From Candidatus Nanopelagicales bacterium (GTDB lineage: Bacteria; Actinomycetota; Actinomycetes; S36-B12; CAIYMF01), in assembly GCA_017882705.1 (NCBI GenBank), contig JADGOZ010000059.1, positions 1 through 64,000 of the forward strand: a stretch of 64,000 bases of DNA. Reading direction: 5' to 3'. Below, piece by piece: positions 27,017-35,693 of the stretch (within the stretch, counting starts at the first letter, position 1; every line of letters starts with the position of its first letter). A program made the position numbers and the translations under genes. Under the pieces are notes generated by a model, which made no database searches, was not told where the DNA came from, and worked only from the letters and a program-made list of their open reading frames with translations.

Positions 27017-28513
27017 ATGGCCAAGGCTCGGGTGGATGCGTACCGCTGCACGGAGTGCGGGTGGACCTCGCCCAAGTGGGTAGGTCGGTGCGGTGAGTGC
27101 CAGGCCTGGGGCACGGTCGCGGAGGTGGCCGCGGCGGCGACCTCCAGCGGGCTGCGCAGCCGCACCTCCGGCGTCGCCCCGACCCGCAGCGCCCGCCCCG
27201 TCTCGGAGATCGCCGAGCAGCAGGTCGTCCGCCGCACCACCGGGCTCGGCGAGTTCGACCGCGTCCTCGGCGGCGGCCTCGTGCCCGGGCAGGTCGTGCT
27301 GCTCGCCGGAGAGCCCGGCGTCGGCAAGTCCACCCTGCTGCTCGAGGTCGGCCACCGTTACGCCGAAGGCGCCGGCGGCTCCCGGCACGCCACCGGCTCG
27401 GGCCGCGACGCGACGGCCTCCGGCGGCAGCCGCTCGGCCGGCTCCGGCACCAGCGGCCGCACCGTCCTCTACGTCTCGGGCGAGGAGTCCGTCGAGCAGA
27501 TCGGCGTGCGCGCCCGCCGGATCGGCGCCGACTCCCAGCACCTCCTGCTCGCCGACGAGAACGACCTCGCCACCCTGCTCGGCCACATCGAGGAGCACGA
27601 CCCGGCGCTCGTCGTCGTCGACTCGGTGCAGACCATCGCCTCGGGCGACATCGAGGGCCGCGCGGGCGGGATGACCCAGGTCGTCGAGGTCACGCAGGTG
27701 CTCAGCCGGGTCGCGAAGTCGCGGCGGATGCCGATGCTCATCGTCGGGCAGTCGACCAAGGACTCGAGCATCGCCGGTCCCCGCGCCCTCGAGCACCTCG
27801 TCGACACCGTCCTCACCTTCGAGGGCGACCGCCACACCGCGCTGCGCCTGCTGCGCGCGGTGAAGAACCGCTACGGCCCGGCCGACGAGATCGTCTGCTT
27901 CGAGCAGGCCGACGACGGCCTGCGCGAGGTCCTCGACCCGTCCGACCTGTTCCGCGAGCACCGCGAGAAGCCGGTCCCGGGCACCTGCGTCACGGTCACG
28001 ATGGAGGGCCGCCGGCCGATGCTGGCCGAGGTGCAGTCGCTCGTGACGATGTCGTCGATGCCCAACCCGCGCCGCGGCGTCACCGGCCTCGACTCCACCC
28101 GGGTGGCGATGCTCGTCGCCGTCACCGAGCGGGCCGGCAAGCTGCGCCTCGGCGACCGCGACGTGTTCGTCGCCACCGTCGGCGGCGCGAAGCTGGCCGA
28201 CCCGGCGTGCGACCTCGCGGTGTGCCTCGCCCTCGCCTCGGCGTCGGTCGACCGTGCCGTGGCCGCCGACGTCATCGCGATCGGCGAGGTCGCGCTCTCC
28301 GGCGACGTGCGACCCGTCCCGTTCCTCAACCAGCGGGTCGCCGAGGCGGCCAGGCTCGGCTTCCGGCGCATCCTCGTGCCGCGCGGCACGAAGTCCGTGC
28401 TGGCCAAGAACGCCGACGGGTCCGCGGTCTCGGCCGGTCCGAAGCTGCACGAGGTGTCCCACCTCGAGGACGCCCTCACGATGCTGCGGCGCCTCGCCGC
28501 CGTCCCCGACTGA
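27017..28513 (+). CDS. radA: DNA repair protein RadA with an unusual linker and variant motif
   Basis: A 498-residue RecA-like branch-migration ATPase for recombinational repair. An N-terminal zinc finger (CTEC...CGEC, Cys11-14-25-28), Walker A GEPGVGKST (98-106), KNRYG (283-287) and a C-terminal Lon-protease-like domain are present. Two oddities stand out. A Gly/Ser/Arg/Ala-rich stretch of about 30 residues (118-147) follows Walker A where orthologues have a few residues. The segment usually reading GHVTKxG is GQSTKDSS (244-251). Orthologues lie next to disA as here, and mycobacterial RadA inhibits DisA. Confidence 0.94.
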   Translation: MAKARVDAYRCTECGWTSPKWVGRCGECQAWGTVAEVAAAATSSGLRSRTSGVAPTRSARPVSEIAEQQVVRRTTGLGEFDRVLGGGLVPGQVVLLAGEPGVGKSTLLLEVGHRYAEGAGGSRHATGSGRDATASGGSRSAGSGTSGRTVLYVSGEESVEQIGVRARRIGADSQHLLLADENDLATLLGHIEEHDPALVVVDSVQTIASGDIEGRAGGMTQVVEVTQVLSRVAKSRRMPMLIVGQSTKDSSIAGPRALEHLVDTVLTFEGDRHTALRLLRAVKNRYGPADEIVCFEQADDGLREVLDPSDLFREHREKPVPGTCVTVTMEGRRPMLAEVQSLVTMSSMPNPRRGVTGLDSTRVAMLVAVTERAGKLRLGDRDVFVATVGGAKLADPACDLAVCLALASASVDRAVAADVIAIGEVALSGDVRPVPFLNQRVAEAARLGFRRILVPRGTKSVLAKNADGSAVSAGPKLHEVSHLEDALTMLRRLAAVPD

Positions 28514-28637
28514 TCGTGGTCGGGTCCACCCGCCCCGATCGGAGGAGCGCGCGGGGAACCGACCTCGCTAGAGTGCCGACCGCGGGGGCGCGTCGCACGA
28601 CGCTGCCCACGACCAGGTCCGACATCAGGGGGCACAC

Positions 28638-29729
28638 GTGGCCGGCGAGAAGAACGTCGACGTCGACGCCGCGCTGCGCGCTGCCATCGCCTCCGTCGCA
28701 CCCGGCACGGTCCTGCGCGACGGCCTCGAGCGCATCCTGCGGGGCCGCACCGGCGGGCTCGTCGTCCTCGGTCACGACCGCACGGTCGAGACCATGGCCT
28801 CGGGCGGCTTCTCCCTCGACGTCGACTTCTCCGCCCAGCGCCTGCGCGAGCTGGCCAAGATGGACGGCGCGGTCATCTGCGACGTCGGCGCCACGAAGAT
28901 CCTGCGCGCGGCCGTGCAGCTGCTCCCCGACCCGACGATCCCGACGGACGAGCAGGGCACCCGCCACCGCACCGCGGACCGCGTGTCCAAGCAGGTCGGC
29001 TTCCCGGTCGTGAGCGTGAGCAAGTCGATGAACACCATCGCGCTCTACGTCGCCGGCCGTCGCTACGTCCTCGAGGACTCCGGCCAGATCCTCTCGCGCG
29101 CCAACCAGGCCCTCGCGACCCTCGAGCGCTACAAGATGCGCCTCGACGAGGTCAGCGGCACGCTCTCGGCCCTGGAGATCGAGGACCTCGTCACCGTGCG
29201 CGACGTCGCGGCCGTCGCGCAGCGCCTGGAGATGGTCCGGCGCATCTCCTCCGAGATCGCCGACTACCTCGTCGAGCTCGGCACCGACGGCCGGCTGATG
29301 TCCCTGCAGCTCGACGAGCTCATCGCCGGCGTCGAGGCCGACCGCCAGCTCGTGATCCGCGACTACCAGCCGGTGCACGGCCGCAAGACGAAGGGCATCG
29401 ACGCCTCGCTCACCGAGCTCGACGGCCTGTCCGCCACGGACCTGCTCGACCTGCTCTCGGTGGCCCGCGCCCTCGGCTTCACGCCGTCGCCCGAGCTGCT
29501 CGACTCCGCGGTGAGCCCGCGCGGGTTCCGCCTGCTCGCGCGCGTGCCGCGGCTGCCCGAGCTCGTCGTCGAGCGACTGGTCGACCACTTCGGCGGGCTG
29601 CAGCGCCTCCTCGCGGCGAGCATCGACGACCTGCAGGCCGTCGAGGGCGTCGGCGAGGCCCGGGCCCGGACCATCCGCGAGGGCCTGTCTCGCCTGGCCG
29701 AGTCGAGCATCCTAGAGCGCTACGTCTGA
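28638..29729 (+). CDS. disA: DNA integrity scanning diadenylate cyclase DisA
   Basis: Converts two ATP into the second messenger c-di-AMP and scans DNA for branched structures. The 363-residue protein has the catalytic DGA motif in KMDGAVICD (76-78) and RHRTA at 109-113, a long helical spine, and a C-terminal helix-hairpin-helix DNA-binding region (VEGVGEARARTIREGL). GTG at 28638 follows GGGGG about seven bases upstream. It lies 124 bases downstream of radA, the widely conserved order. No c-di-AMP phosphodiesterase is encoded in the window. Confidence 0.96.
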   Translation: MAGEKNVDVDAALRAAIASVAPGTVLRDGLERILRGRTGGLVVLGHDRTVETMASGGFSLDVDFSAQRLRELAKMDGAVICDVGATKILRAAVQLLPDPTIPTDEQGTRHRTADRVSKQVGFPVVSVSKSMNTIALYVAGRRYVLEDSGQILSRANQALATLERYKMRLDEVSGTLSALEIEDLVTVRDVAAVAQRLEMVRRISSEIADYLVELGTDGRLMSLQLDELIAGVEADRQLVIRDYQPVHGRKTKGIDASLTELDGLSATDLLDLLSVARALGFTPSPELLDSAVSPRGFRLLARVPRLPELVVERLVDHFGGLQRLLAASIDDLQAVEGVGEARARTIREGLSRLAESSILERYV

Positions 29730-29819
29730 GCCACCGCTCGCCGGTCCGACCCGGTGGGGTGCTTCCCGTCGGCCGGACCCCGTCGCGTGGCCCCGGGTGA
29801 GCCCGGCGAGAATCAGGGC

Positions 29820-30887
29820 ATGACCAGCCGCCTGTTCGAGCCGTTGACCATGCGTGGCACGACGTTCCGCAACCGCGCGTGGGTGAGCCCCATGTGCCAG
29901 TACTCCAGCGTCGACGGGCTCGCGAACGACTGGCACCTCGTGCACCTCGGCTCCTTCGCGAGCGGGCGCGCCGGGCTCGTGCTCAGCGAGGCCATCGCGG
30001 TGACGCCCGAGGGACGGATCTCCCCCGACGACCTCGGCCTGTGGTCCGACGCCCACGCCGAGGCGGTCGCGCCCGTCGTCGACTTCGTCCGGAAGCAGGG
30101 GGTGGCCTTCGGCTTCCAGCTCGCGCACGCAGGCCGCAAGGCCTCCACCTATGCCCCGTGGCGCGGCCACGACTCCGTCCCGGTCGGCGCCGGCGGCTGG
30201 CAGACGGTCGGTCCGTCGGAGGAGCCCTTCGGCCGCTACGCCGCTCCGCGCGCCATGACCGCCGCGGACCTCGCCCACGCGCGCGCCGCCTTCGTCGCGG
30301 CCGCGCAGCGCGCCGCCGCGCTCGGCGCCGACACGGTCGAGCTGCACTTCGCCCACGGCTACCTCATGCACCAGTTCCTCTCGCCGCTGTCGAACGTCCG
30401 TGACGACGAGTACGGCGGCAGCCTCGAGAACCGCATGCGCTTCCCGCTAGAGGTGATCGACGCGGTCCGCGCCGTCTGGCCGGACGACCGGCCCCTGCTC
30501 GCCCGCATCTCGGCGACGGACTGGGTGCCCGGCGGGTGGGACGTCGAGCAGTCGGTCGTCTTCTGCCGCGAGGCAGCGGCTCGCGGCGTCGACCTCGTCG
30601 ACGTGTCGTCGGCGGGCAACGACCCGCGCCAGGACATCGCGATCGGCCCGGGCTACCAGGTGCCGTTCGCGGCGCAGGTGCGCCGGGAGGCCGGCGTACC
30701 GACCGGCGCCGTGGGGCTCATCACCGAGCCGGCGCAGGCCGAGCAGGTCGTCGCGAGCGGCGACGCCGACGCAGTGCTGCTCGCCCGTGCGTTCCTGCGC
30801 GACCCGCACTGGGTGCTGCGCGCCGCGCACGAGCTCGGCGCCGACGTCGAGTGGCCGCCGCAGTACCTCCGCGGCGCGTTCTCCTGA
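29820..30887 (+). CDS. Old Yellow Enzyme family NADH:flavin oxidoreductase (YqjM-like)
   Basis: A 355-residue FMN ene-reductase that reduces activated C=C bonds of enals, enones or xenobiotics with NAD(P)H. It belongs to the thermophilic-like class: SPMCQYSS carries the regulatory cysteine (Cys26), and the substrate-binding pair is in LHFAHGYLMHQFLSPLSN. DDEYGGSLENR and the FMN-phosphate loop ADAVLLARAFLRDP are also present. ATG at 29820 follows the -10-like box GAGAAT by six bases, suggesting a leaderless mRNA. It is downstream of disA but with 90 bases between, so separate transcription is likely. Confidence 0.92.
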   Translation: MTSRLFEPLTMRGTTFRNRAWVSPMCQYSSVDGLANDWHLVHLGSFASGRAGLVLSEAIAVTPEGRISPDDLGLWSDAHAEAVAPVVDFVRKQGVAFGFQLAHAGRKASTYAPWRGHDSVPVGAGGWQTVGPSEEPFGRYAAPRAMTAADLAHARAAFVAAAQRAAALGADTVELHFAHGYLMHQFLSPLSNVRDDEYGGSLENRMRFPLEVIDAVRAVWPDDRPLLARISATDWVPGGWDVEQSVVFCREAAARGVDLVDVSSAGNDPRQDIAIGPGYQVPFAAQVRREAGVPTGAVGLITEPAQAEQVVASGDADAVLLARAFLRDPHWVLRAAHELGADVEWPPQYLRGAFS

Positions 30888-30894
30888 CCTGTCG

Positions 30895-32103
30895 TCAGAC
30901 GAGGTGGCGCTCGTCTCGGCGCCGGCCGAGTCCGAAGCGGTCGATCGACAGCGCCGACACGTCGATCTGCGGGTCGCGGCGCAGGACGAGGTCGCGCAGC
31001 GTCTCGCCGAGCGCCGGACCCTGCAGGAAGCCGTGGCCGGAGAAGCCGGTGGCGTAGAGCACGCGCGAGATCGAGCCGAGCTCGCCGACGATGCCGTCGT
31101 GGTCCGGGCTCACCTCGTAGAGCCCGGCCCAGCCGCCGATCACGTCGGCATCCAGCAACCGGGGCGCGCGGCGCTCGGCCTGCGCGACGATCCCCTCGAG
31201 GTACGCCGGGTCCCGCGACAGGTCGAATCCGTACGGCGTCTCCGGGTCGCTCCAGCCGGTGAGGATCCCCGGGCCCTCGCGGTGGAAGTAGAAGGTCGTC
31301 GCCGCGTCGATCGTGAACGCCTGCGGCACGTCCGGCGCGAAGCCCGGGACCGGACCGGTCACGACGATCTCGCGCTTGAGCGGACGGACCGGCAGCTCGA
31401 ACCCGAGCAGGTCGCCGACCGACTGCGACCAGGCGCCGGCAGCCACCACGACCGTGCCGGTCGCGACCACGTGGTCGGCGCCGCCCGCGCGGATCGTCAC
31501 CGAGCGCACCTCGCCTCCCGTGACGTCGGCGCCCACGACCTCGGCGCCGGCGACGAGCCGTGCTCCCGCGCGCCGCGCGCCGGCGGCGTAGGCCTGCACG
31601 ACGGCCTCGGGGGTGACCGTGCCGTCGTCGGGCGACCAGCACGCGGCGATGACGTCCTCGGTGCTCGCGAGCGGTGAGCGGCGGGCGGCCTCGGCGCTGT
31701 CGACGAGGCTCGAGCGGACGCCGAGCGAGCGGTGCACCTCGACGGCGTGCCCGAACTCCTCGATCTGCTCGGGGGTCGTGAGCAGGAAGAGGTAGCCGCA
31801 GGTGTGCAGGTCGATCTCCCCGCCGGGGCGCGTGCCGAAGTCGCGCAGCAGCTCGAGGCTGCGCTTGCCGAGCGCGACGTTGACCGGGTCGGAGAAGCAG
31901 GCGCGCACGCCGCCCGCGGCCTTCGACGACGAGCCTGCGCCGTAGGTGTCCCGCTCGACGAGCAGGACGTCGACCCCGGCCTCGGCGAGGTGGAACGCGA
32001 CCGAGCAGCCGACCACACCGCCGCCGATCACGACGACCTCGGCGCGCACGGGAAGCGCTGCCCGTTCCGGAGGCGCTGCCCGTTCGGGGGGTGCGGCGCT
32101 CAC
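30895..32103 (-). CDS. FAD-dependent amino acid/amine oxidoreductase (DAO family)
   Basis: A 402-residue flavoprotein with the N-terminal dinucleotide loop VVVIGGGVVGCSVAFHLAEAG, an SSKAAGGVR segment and C-terminal YATGFSGHGF, typical of the D-amino acid oxidase/sarcosine oxidase/DadA family. Members oxidise D-amino acids, N-methyl amino acids or D-arginine. GTG at 32103 overlaps the aldehyde dehydrogenase stop by four bases, so the two enzymes are made together and the oxidase product may feed the dehydrogenase or share its pathway. The first 15 residues contain a short tandem repeat (PPERAA twice). Substrate cannot be assigned. Confidence 0.86.
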   Translation of the reverse strand: MSAAPPERAAPPERAALPVRAEVVVIGGGVVGCSVAFHLAEAGVDVLLVERDTYGAGSSSKAAGGVRACFSDPVNVALGKRSLELLRDFGTRPGGEIDLHTCGYLFLLTTPEQIEEFGHAVEVHRSLGVRSSLVDSAEAARRSPLASTEDVIAACWSPDDGTVTPEAVVQAYAAGARRAGARLVAGAEVVGADVTGGEVRSVTIRAGGADHVVATGTVVVAAGAWSQSVGDLLGFELPVRPLKREIVVTGPVPGFAPDVPQAFTIDAATTFYFHREGPGILTGWSDPETPYGFDLSRDPAYLEGIVAQAERRAPRLLDADVIGGWAGLYEVSPDHDGIVGELGSISRVLYATGFSGHGFLQGPALGETLRDLVLRRDPQIDVSALSIDRFGLGRRRDERHLV

Positions 32104-33593
32104 AGGCGGAACGACGCGTCGGAGGGGAGGTCCGCGACGTCCATCTGCGCCTTCTGGAGGCGGCCCGACCAGTCCCAGTTCATCGCCTGCCAGCGGGTGA
32201 ACTGGTCGAGCACCCACACCCCGCTCTGGCGCGATCCGTTGCCGCTGCGGCCGTTGCCGCCGAAGGGCAGGTGCGCCTCGGCGCCGGACGTCGAGTTGTT
32301 GACCGACACCATGCCCGCGGAGATGCGCGACCGGAAGCGCCAGACCGACTCGGGGCTCGTCGTGTAGATCGACGACGAGAGGCCGTAGCCGTGCCCGTTG
32401 GCGAGCTCGATCGCCTCGTCCAGGCTCGAGAAGCGCCCGAGGCCGACGAGCGGGCCGAACGTCTCGGTGTCGTAGAGCGCGTCCCCGGGCGTGATCCCCT
32501 CCACGACCGTCGGGTGCGCGAAGACGCCGGCGTCCGGGTCGCCGACGAAGCCGGCGCGCGGGTTGTCCGACGTGATGCGACCGAGGCCGGTCGAGCCGTG
32601 CGTCGTGTGGTGGTCCGCGACCAGGCCGAGGTTGCGCTCGTGGTTGGCGAGGTAGGTCGGCGAGATCAGCGGGCCGTAGAGGACGTCCTTCGTGGGGTCG
32701 CCGACCACGGCGCTCTCGACCGCCGAGACGAAGCGGGCGCGCAGGTCGGCGTAGACGTCGTCGTGGACCCAGAGGGTGCCGAGCGACGTGCAGCGCTGGC
32801 CCGCGGCGCCGAAGCCGCCGAAGAGCGCGCCCTCGACGGCGAGGTCGAGGTCGGCGTCGGGCATGACGACCATCGGGTTCTTGCCGCCGAGCTCCAGGCA
32901 CGGCGTCTGCAGGTGGCGACCGCAGAGCTCGCCGATCTGACGGCCCACGGCGGTCGACCCGGTGAAGCCGACCTTCTGCACGAGTCCCTCGTCGAGCGCC
33001 GTCTCGAGACCGGAGTACGTCGTGGGCCCGTCGGCGATCACCGCGATGAGCACGTCGGCGGGCACGCCGCCGGCGTGGAACAGAGCGGTGAGCGCGGTCG
33101 CGATCGCGGGCGAGACCTCGCCCGGCTTCCAGACGACCGTGTTGCCGCACAGCAGCGCAGGGACGAGGTACCAGGACGGCACCGCGGTGGGGAAGTTGCC
33201 GGCGGTGATGATGAACGCCGTGCCGACCGGCATGCGGTGGGTGAACAGCTGCTTCGCGGGGAGCTCGCTCGGGACCGTCTGGCCGTAGAGGCGCCGGCCC
33301 TCGCCGAGGAAGAAGTCGCAGGTGTCGATGACCTCCTGGACCTCGCCGAGGGCCTCGGCGTACGGCTTGCCGATCTCGCGCGTCACGAGCGCGGCGAGCG
33401 CCTCCTTGTTGGCCTCGACGAGCCGGCCGACCGCGGCGACGACCCGGCCGCGTGCCGGTGCGGGGATGTCCGACCACGCCCGCTGCGCGGCGTGCGCGCG
33501 GCGGGTCGCATCGACGACGTCGCTCGCCGTGGCGAGCTCGATCGAGGTCACGACATCAGTGAGGTCGGCGGGGTTCAGGCTCTCGAAAGTCAC
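32100..33593 (-). CDS. NAD(P)-dependent aldehyde dehydrogenase
   Basis: A 497-residue aldehyde dehydrogenase. The cofactor segment ITAGNFPTAVPSWYLVPALL, GFTGSTAVGR, the general-base glutamate in LELGGKNP and the nucleophile cysteine in AAGQRCTSLG are all present. The RCTSLGTLW and YGPLISP signatures point to the ALDH7-like/aminoadipate or guanidino/amino-aldehyde group rather than betaine or succinate-semialdehyde types. GTG at 33593 has AGGA eight bases upstream; ATG at 33602 would add three residues. It is coupled to the DAO-family oxidase and faces a divergent ThDP enzyme gene. Confidence 0.88.
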   Translation of the reverse strand: MTFESLNPADLTDVVTSIELATASDVVDATRRAHAAQRAWSDIPAPARGRVVAAVGRLVEANKEALAALVTREIGKPYAEALGEVQEVIDTCDFFLGEGRRLYGQTVPSELPAKQLFTHRMPVGTAFIITAGNFPTAVPSWYLVPALLCGNTVVWKPGEVSPAIATALTALFHAGGVPADVLIAVIADGPTTYSGLETALDEGLVQKVGFTGSTAVGRQIGELCGRHLQTPCLELGGKNPMVVMPDADLDLAVEGALFGGFGAAGQRCTSLGTLWVHDDVYADLRARFVSAVESAVVGDPTKDVLYGPLISPTYLANHERNLGLVADHHTTHGSTGLGRITSDNPRAGFVGDPDAGVFAHPTVVEGITPGDALYDTETFGPLVGLGRFSSLDEAIELANGHGYGLSSSIYTTSPESVWRFRSRISAGMVSVNNSTSGAEAHLPFGGNGRSGNGSRQSGVWVLDQFTRWQAMNWDWSGRLQKAQMDVADLPSDASFRL

Positions 33594-33997
33594 GCCGCAC
33601 ATCCTGCCGCGTCAGGGCGGGGGATGACCGCCAAGGGTGATCAACGTCCTTCACGGTGCAGATCGTGACCAGGCGTCGTGATCGTCAGCCGCGGCAACTC
33701 GGTCCCGTGACCCCGAGTTCCGCTCACCCGCCGACCGTGCAGCGCGCCAGCCGGTCGCTCCACACGCCCTGCACCGGTATCCACCGGCCGTCGCCCAGCT
33801 CCACCAGCGTGCTGCTCCCGCCGCGCATGCCGGCATGTCGGACACCACGGCGTCACGATCCTCCCCCGACGACCCCAGGGCCAGGCGCGAACGGGCTGAC
33901 CCTCGGACCCGACGCCTACTCTCCGTGACACGTCACCCAGCGTGGTCGTCGCGTCGTGCCACGCCGACGCCCGCGCGCCTGCTGGTAGGACTACGCC
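33594..33997. other. Intergenic region between ALDH and ThDP enzyme genes (404 bp)
   Basis: This divergent spacer must hold both promoters. The plus side has TAGGAC six bases before the ATG at 33998. No clear operator palindrome was found. A 34-codon minus-strand frame within it (33724-33828) has a coding-like composition and is listed separately. Otherwise I see no conserved structure. Confidence 0.5.
33724..33828 (-). CDS. Possible 34-residue protein or gene remnant
   Basis: The frame reads MRGGSSTLVELGDGRW, then IPVQGVWSDRLARCTVGG and stop. It contains ordered hydrophobic and charged residues unlike the Arg/Pro/Ala-rich noise of non-coding frames here. There is no ribosome-binding site or promoter box, and the frame is closed by a stop eight codons upstream. 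It could be a real small protein, or the end of a decayed gene. Confidence 0.2.
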   Translation of the reverse strand: MRGGSSTLVELGDGRWIPVQGVWSDRLARCTVGG

Positions 33998-35626
33998 ATG
34001 GTTTCTGTCGGTGAGGCGCTGCTCGACCAGCTCGCGGACCACGGCGTGGAGGTCTGCTTCGGGGTTCCCGGCGTGCACAACCTGGCGTTCTGGGTCGGCG
34101 CCGGGGTCGGACGTCGGCCGCGGGTGGTCGGAGTCCGCCACGAGCAGGCCGCGGGCTACGCCGCCGACACGGGCGCACGCGCGAGCGGAGGCCTGGGCGT
34201 CGCGCTCACCACCACCGGCCCCGGCTTCGCCAACGCCCTCGCCGCCTTCGGCGAGGCCTACGCACGCTTCTCCCCGGTCGTCCTGATCTCCAGCGAGACG
34301 CCGGTCGCGCCGCGCCGGACCTCCGGGCACGACGACGGGCTCCTTCACGGCATGCGTAGCCAGGCCGACGTCATCGCGCACGGGTTCGGCGCCCGAGCGG
34401 TGTCGTCGCGCACCGCGCAGGAGGCGCTCGCCGCGCTGCCCGAGCTCGCCGCGCACGCCCTCGCCGCCGGACGACCCGTCTACCTCGGGGTCCCCGCCGA
34501 CGTCCTCGCGTCCGAGTGGGCCGGGGACGTCCCGGGCCCCGTCGCCGTCCCGCTCACCGCGCCCGACGCCACGACGATCGAGGCGCTCGCGCGCACGCTC
34601 CGAGGCCGATGCGTCACGATCTGGCTCGGAGCGCGGGCGGTGCCGGCGGAGTCCGGCGTACGCCGACTGGCGGAGCGGCTCGGGGCGCTCGTGGTGCCGA
34701 CGTTCCAGGCGCGCGGCATGCTCGCCGACTACGCCGGGACCGTGGTCGCACCGCCGCACGAGCCGCTCGTCGCCGAGGCGATCGCGGCGTGCGACGTGCT
34801 CCTCGTCGTCGGTGACGACCTGCACGGGATGACGACGCGCAACTGGCGGATGCCGGTGCCGCCGACGATCGTCGCGATCACCGACGACGTCGACGCGAGC
34901 CTCGGCGACTACGACCTCGCGGTGCGCGCGGTCGGTGATGTCGGACTCGCGGTCGACGCCCTCCTCGGCGCGCTCGGGACCGGCGAGCCCGTCACGGCAC
35001 CGGACGGCGAGGCCCTCACCAGGGCGGTCCTGGACGAGGTCCGGGCCGACGGGCGCACGTCGGCAGCAGCCGCCTTCGTCGCCACGGTCGAGGAGTCGTG
35101 GCCCCTCGACGGCGCCCTCGTGGTCGACATGTGCATCGCGGGCTACTGGCTCGGCGGCTACTCGCGGCAGGGCCGGTCCGGGCGGCTGCAGTACCCGGTC
35201 GGGTGGGGCACGCTCGGCTTCGGCCTCCCGGCCGCGATCGGGCCGGCCGCGCTCGGGATCCCGACCCTCGCGGTCGTCGGCGACGGCGGTGCCGCGATGG
35301 GCCTCGGCGAGCTCGCGACCTACGCGCAGGAGGGGCTCCCCATCGCGCTGCTCGTCGTCTCCGACGGTGGCTACGGGATGCTCCGCTACGACCAGACCGT
35401 CGCGGGCGACCCGCACCGCGGCGTCGACCTGGTCGAGCCGAGGTGGGAGCACCTGGCTGCCGCCTACGGCTTCACGGCTGTGCGCACCGACGACCCGGGG
35501 GCCGGTCTCGCCCGCGCGGTCGCGGCGGCGCGCGAGGGCCTGAACCGCGGCGAGCGCACCCTCGTCGTGCTGGAGCAGGAGTTCCACCCGCCGAGGACCA
35601 CGTCTCCGCGCTGGCGCGAGGCCTGA
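33998..35626 (+). CDS. Thiamine diphosphate-dependent decarboxylase/synthase (AHAS-like)
   Basis: A 542-residue ThDP enzyme with the three-domain layout of acetolactate synthase, oxalyl-CoA decarboxylase and 5-guanidino-2-oxopentanoate decarboxylase. The cofactor-activating glutamate is in VRHEQAAGYAAD (Glu49). The diphosphate/Mg motif starts GDGGAAMGLGELATYAQEG (428-446) and ends SDGGYG instead of the usual NN pair. No regulatory subunit gene is adjacent, so a catabolic 2-oxoacid decarboxylase is more likely than branched-chain amino acid synthesis. It is divergent from an ALDH/DAO pair, consistent with a decarboxylase feeding an aldehyde to the dehydrogenase. Confidence 0.86.
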   Translation: MVSVGEALLDQLADHGVEVCFGVPGVHNLAFWVGAGVGRRPRVVGVRHEQAAGYAADTGARASGGLGVALTTTGPGFANALAAFGEAYARFSPVVLISSETPVAPRRTSGHDDGLLHGMRSQADVIAHGFGARAVSSRTAQEALAALPELAAHALAAGRPVYLGVPADVLASEWAGDVPGPVAVPLTAPDATTIEALARTLRGRCVTIWLGARAVPAESGVRRLAERLGALVVPTFQARGMLADYAGTVVAPPHEPLVAEAIAACDVLLVVGDDLHGMTTRNWRMPVPPTIVAITDDVDASLGDYDLAVRAVGDVGLAVDALLGALGTGEPVTAPDGEALTRAVLDEVRADGRTSAAAAFVATVEESWPLDGALVVDMCIAGYWLGGYSRQGRSGRLQYPVGWGTLGFGLPAAIGPAALGIPTLAVVGDGGAAMGLGELATYAQEGLPIALLVVSDGGYGMLRYDQTVAGDPHRGVDLVEPRWEHLAAAYGFTAVRTDDPGAGLARAVAAAREGLNRGERTLVVLEQEFHPPRTTSPRWREA

Positions 35627-35681
35627 TCTCGCGCACCTCTCGAGCCGCGCGGGTTCTCAGGTGCTTGCCAGATCCGGCCGA

Positions 35682-35687
35682 TAGCGT
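35682..35687 (+). promoter_or_regulatory. -10 box TAGCGT before the L,D-transpeptidase gene
   Basis: TAGCGT, six bases, then GTG at 35694, matching the leaderless arrangement seen elsewhere in the window. Confidence 0.55.
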
Positions 35688-35693
35688 GAGCAG

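Noticed and set aside
30895-33477. A single 860-codon protein fusing a second domain to the DAO oxidase
   Set aside because: The N-terminal part is the aldehyde dehydrogenase read in a wrong frame; the GTG at 32103 overlapping the dehydrogenase stop is the true start.
33641-35587. A minus-strand frame of about 650 codons opposite the ThDP enzyme
   Set aside because: It has no domain and repetitive acidic/basic composition typical of the complementary frame; the ThDP enzyme motifs on the plus strand are decisive.
33998-35626. Acetolactate synthase large subunit for branched-chain amino acid synthesis
   Set aside because: There is no ilvN or ilvC neighbour, the ThDP motif ends in SDGGYG, and the context is catabolic (aldehyde dehydrogenase and oxidase).
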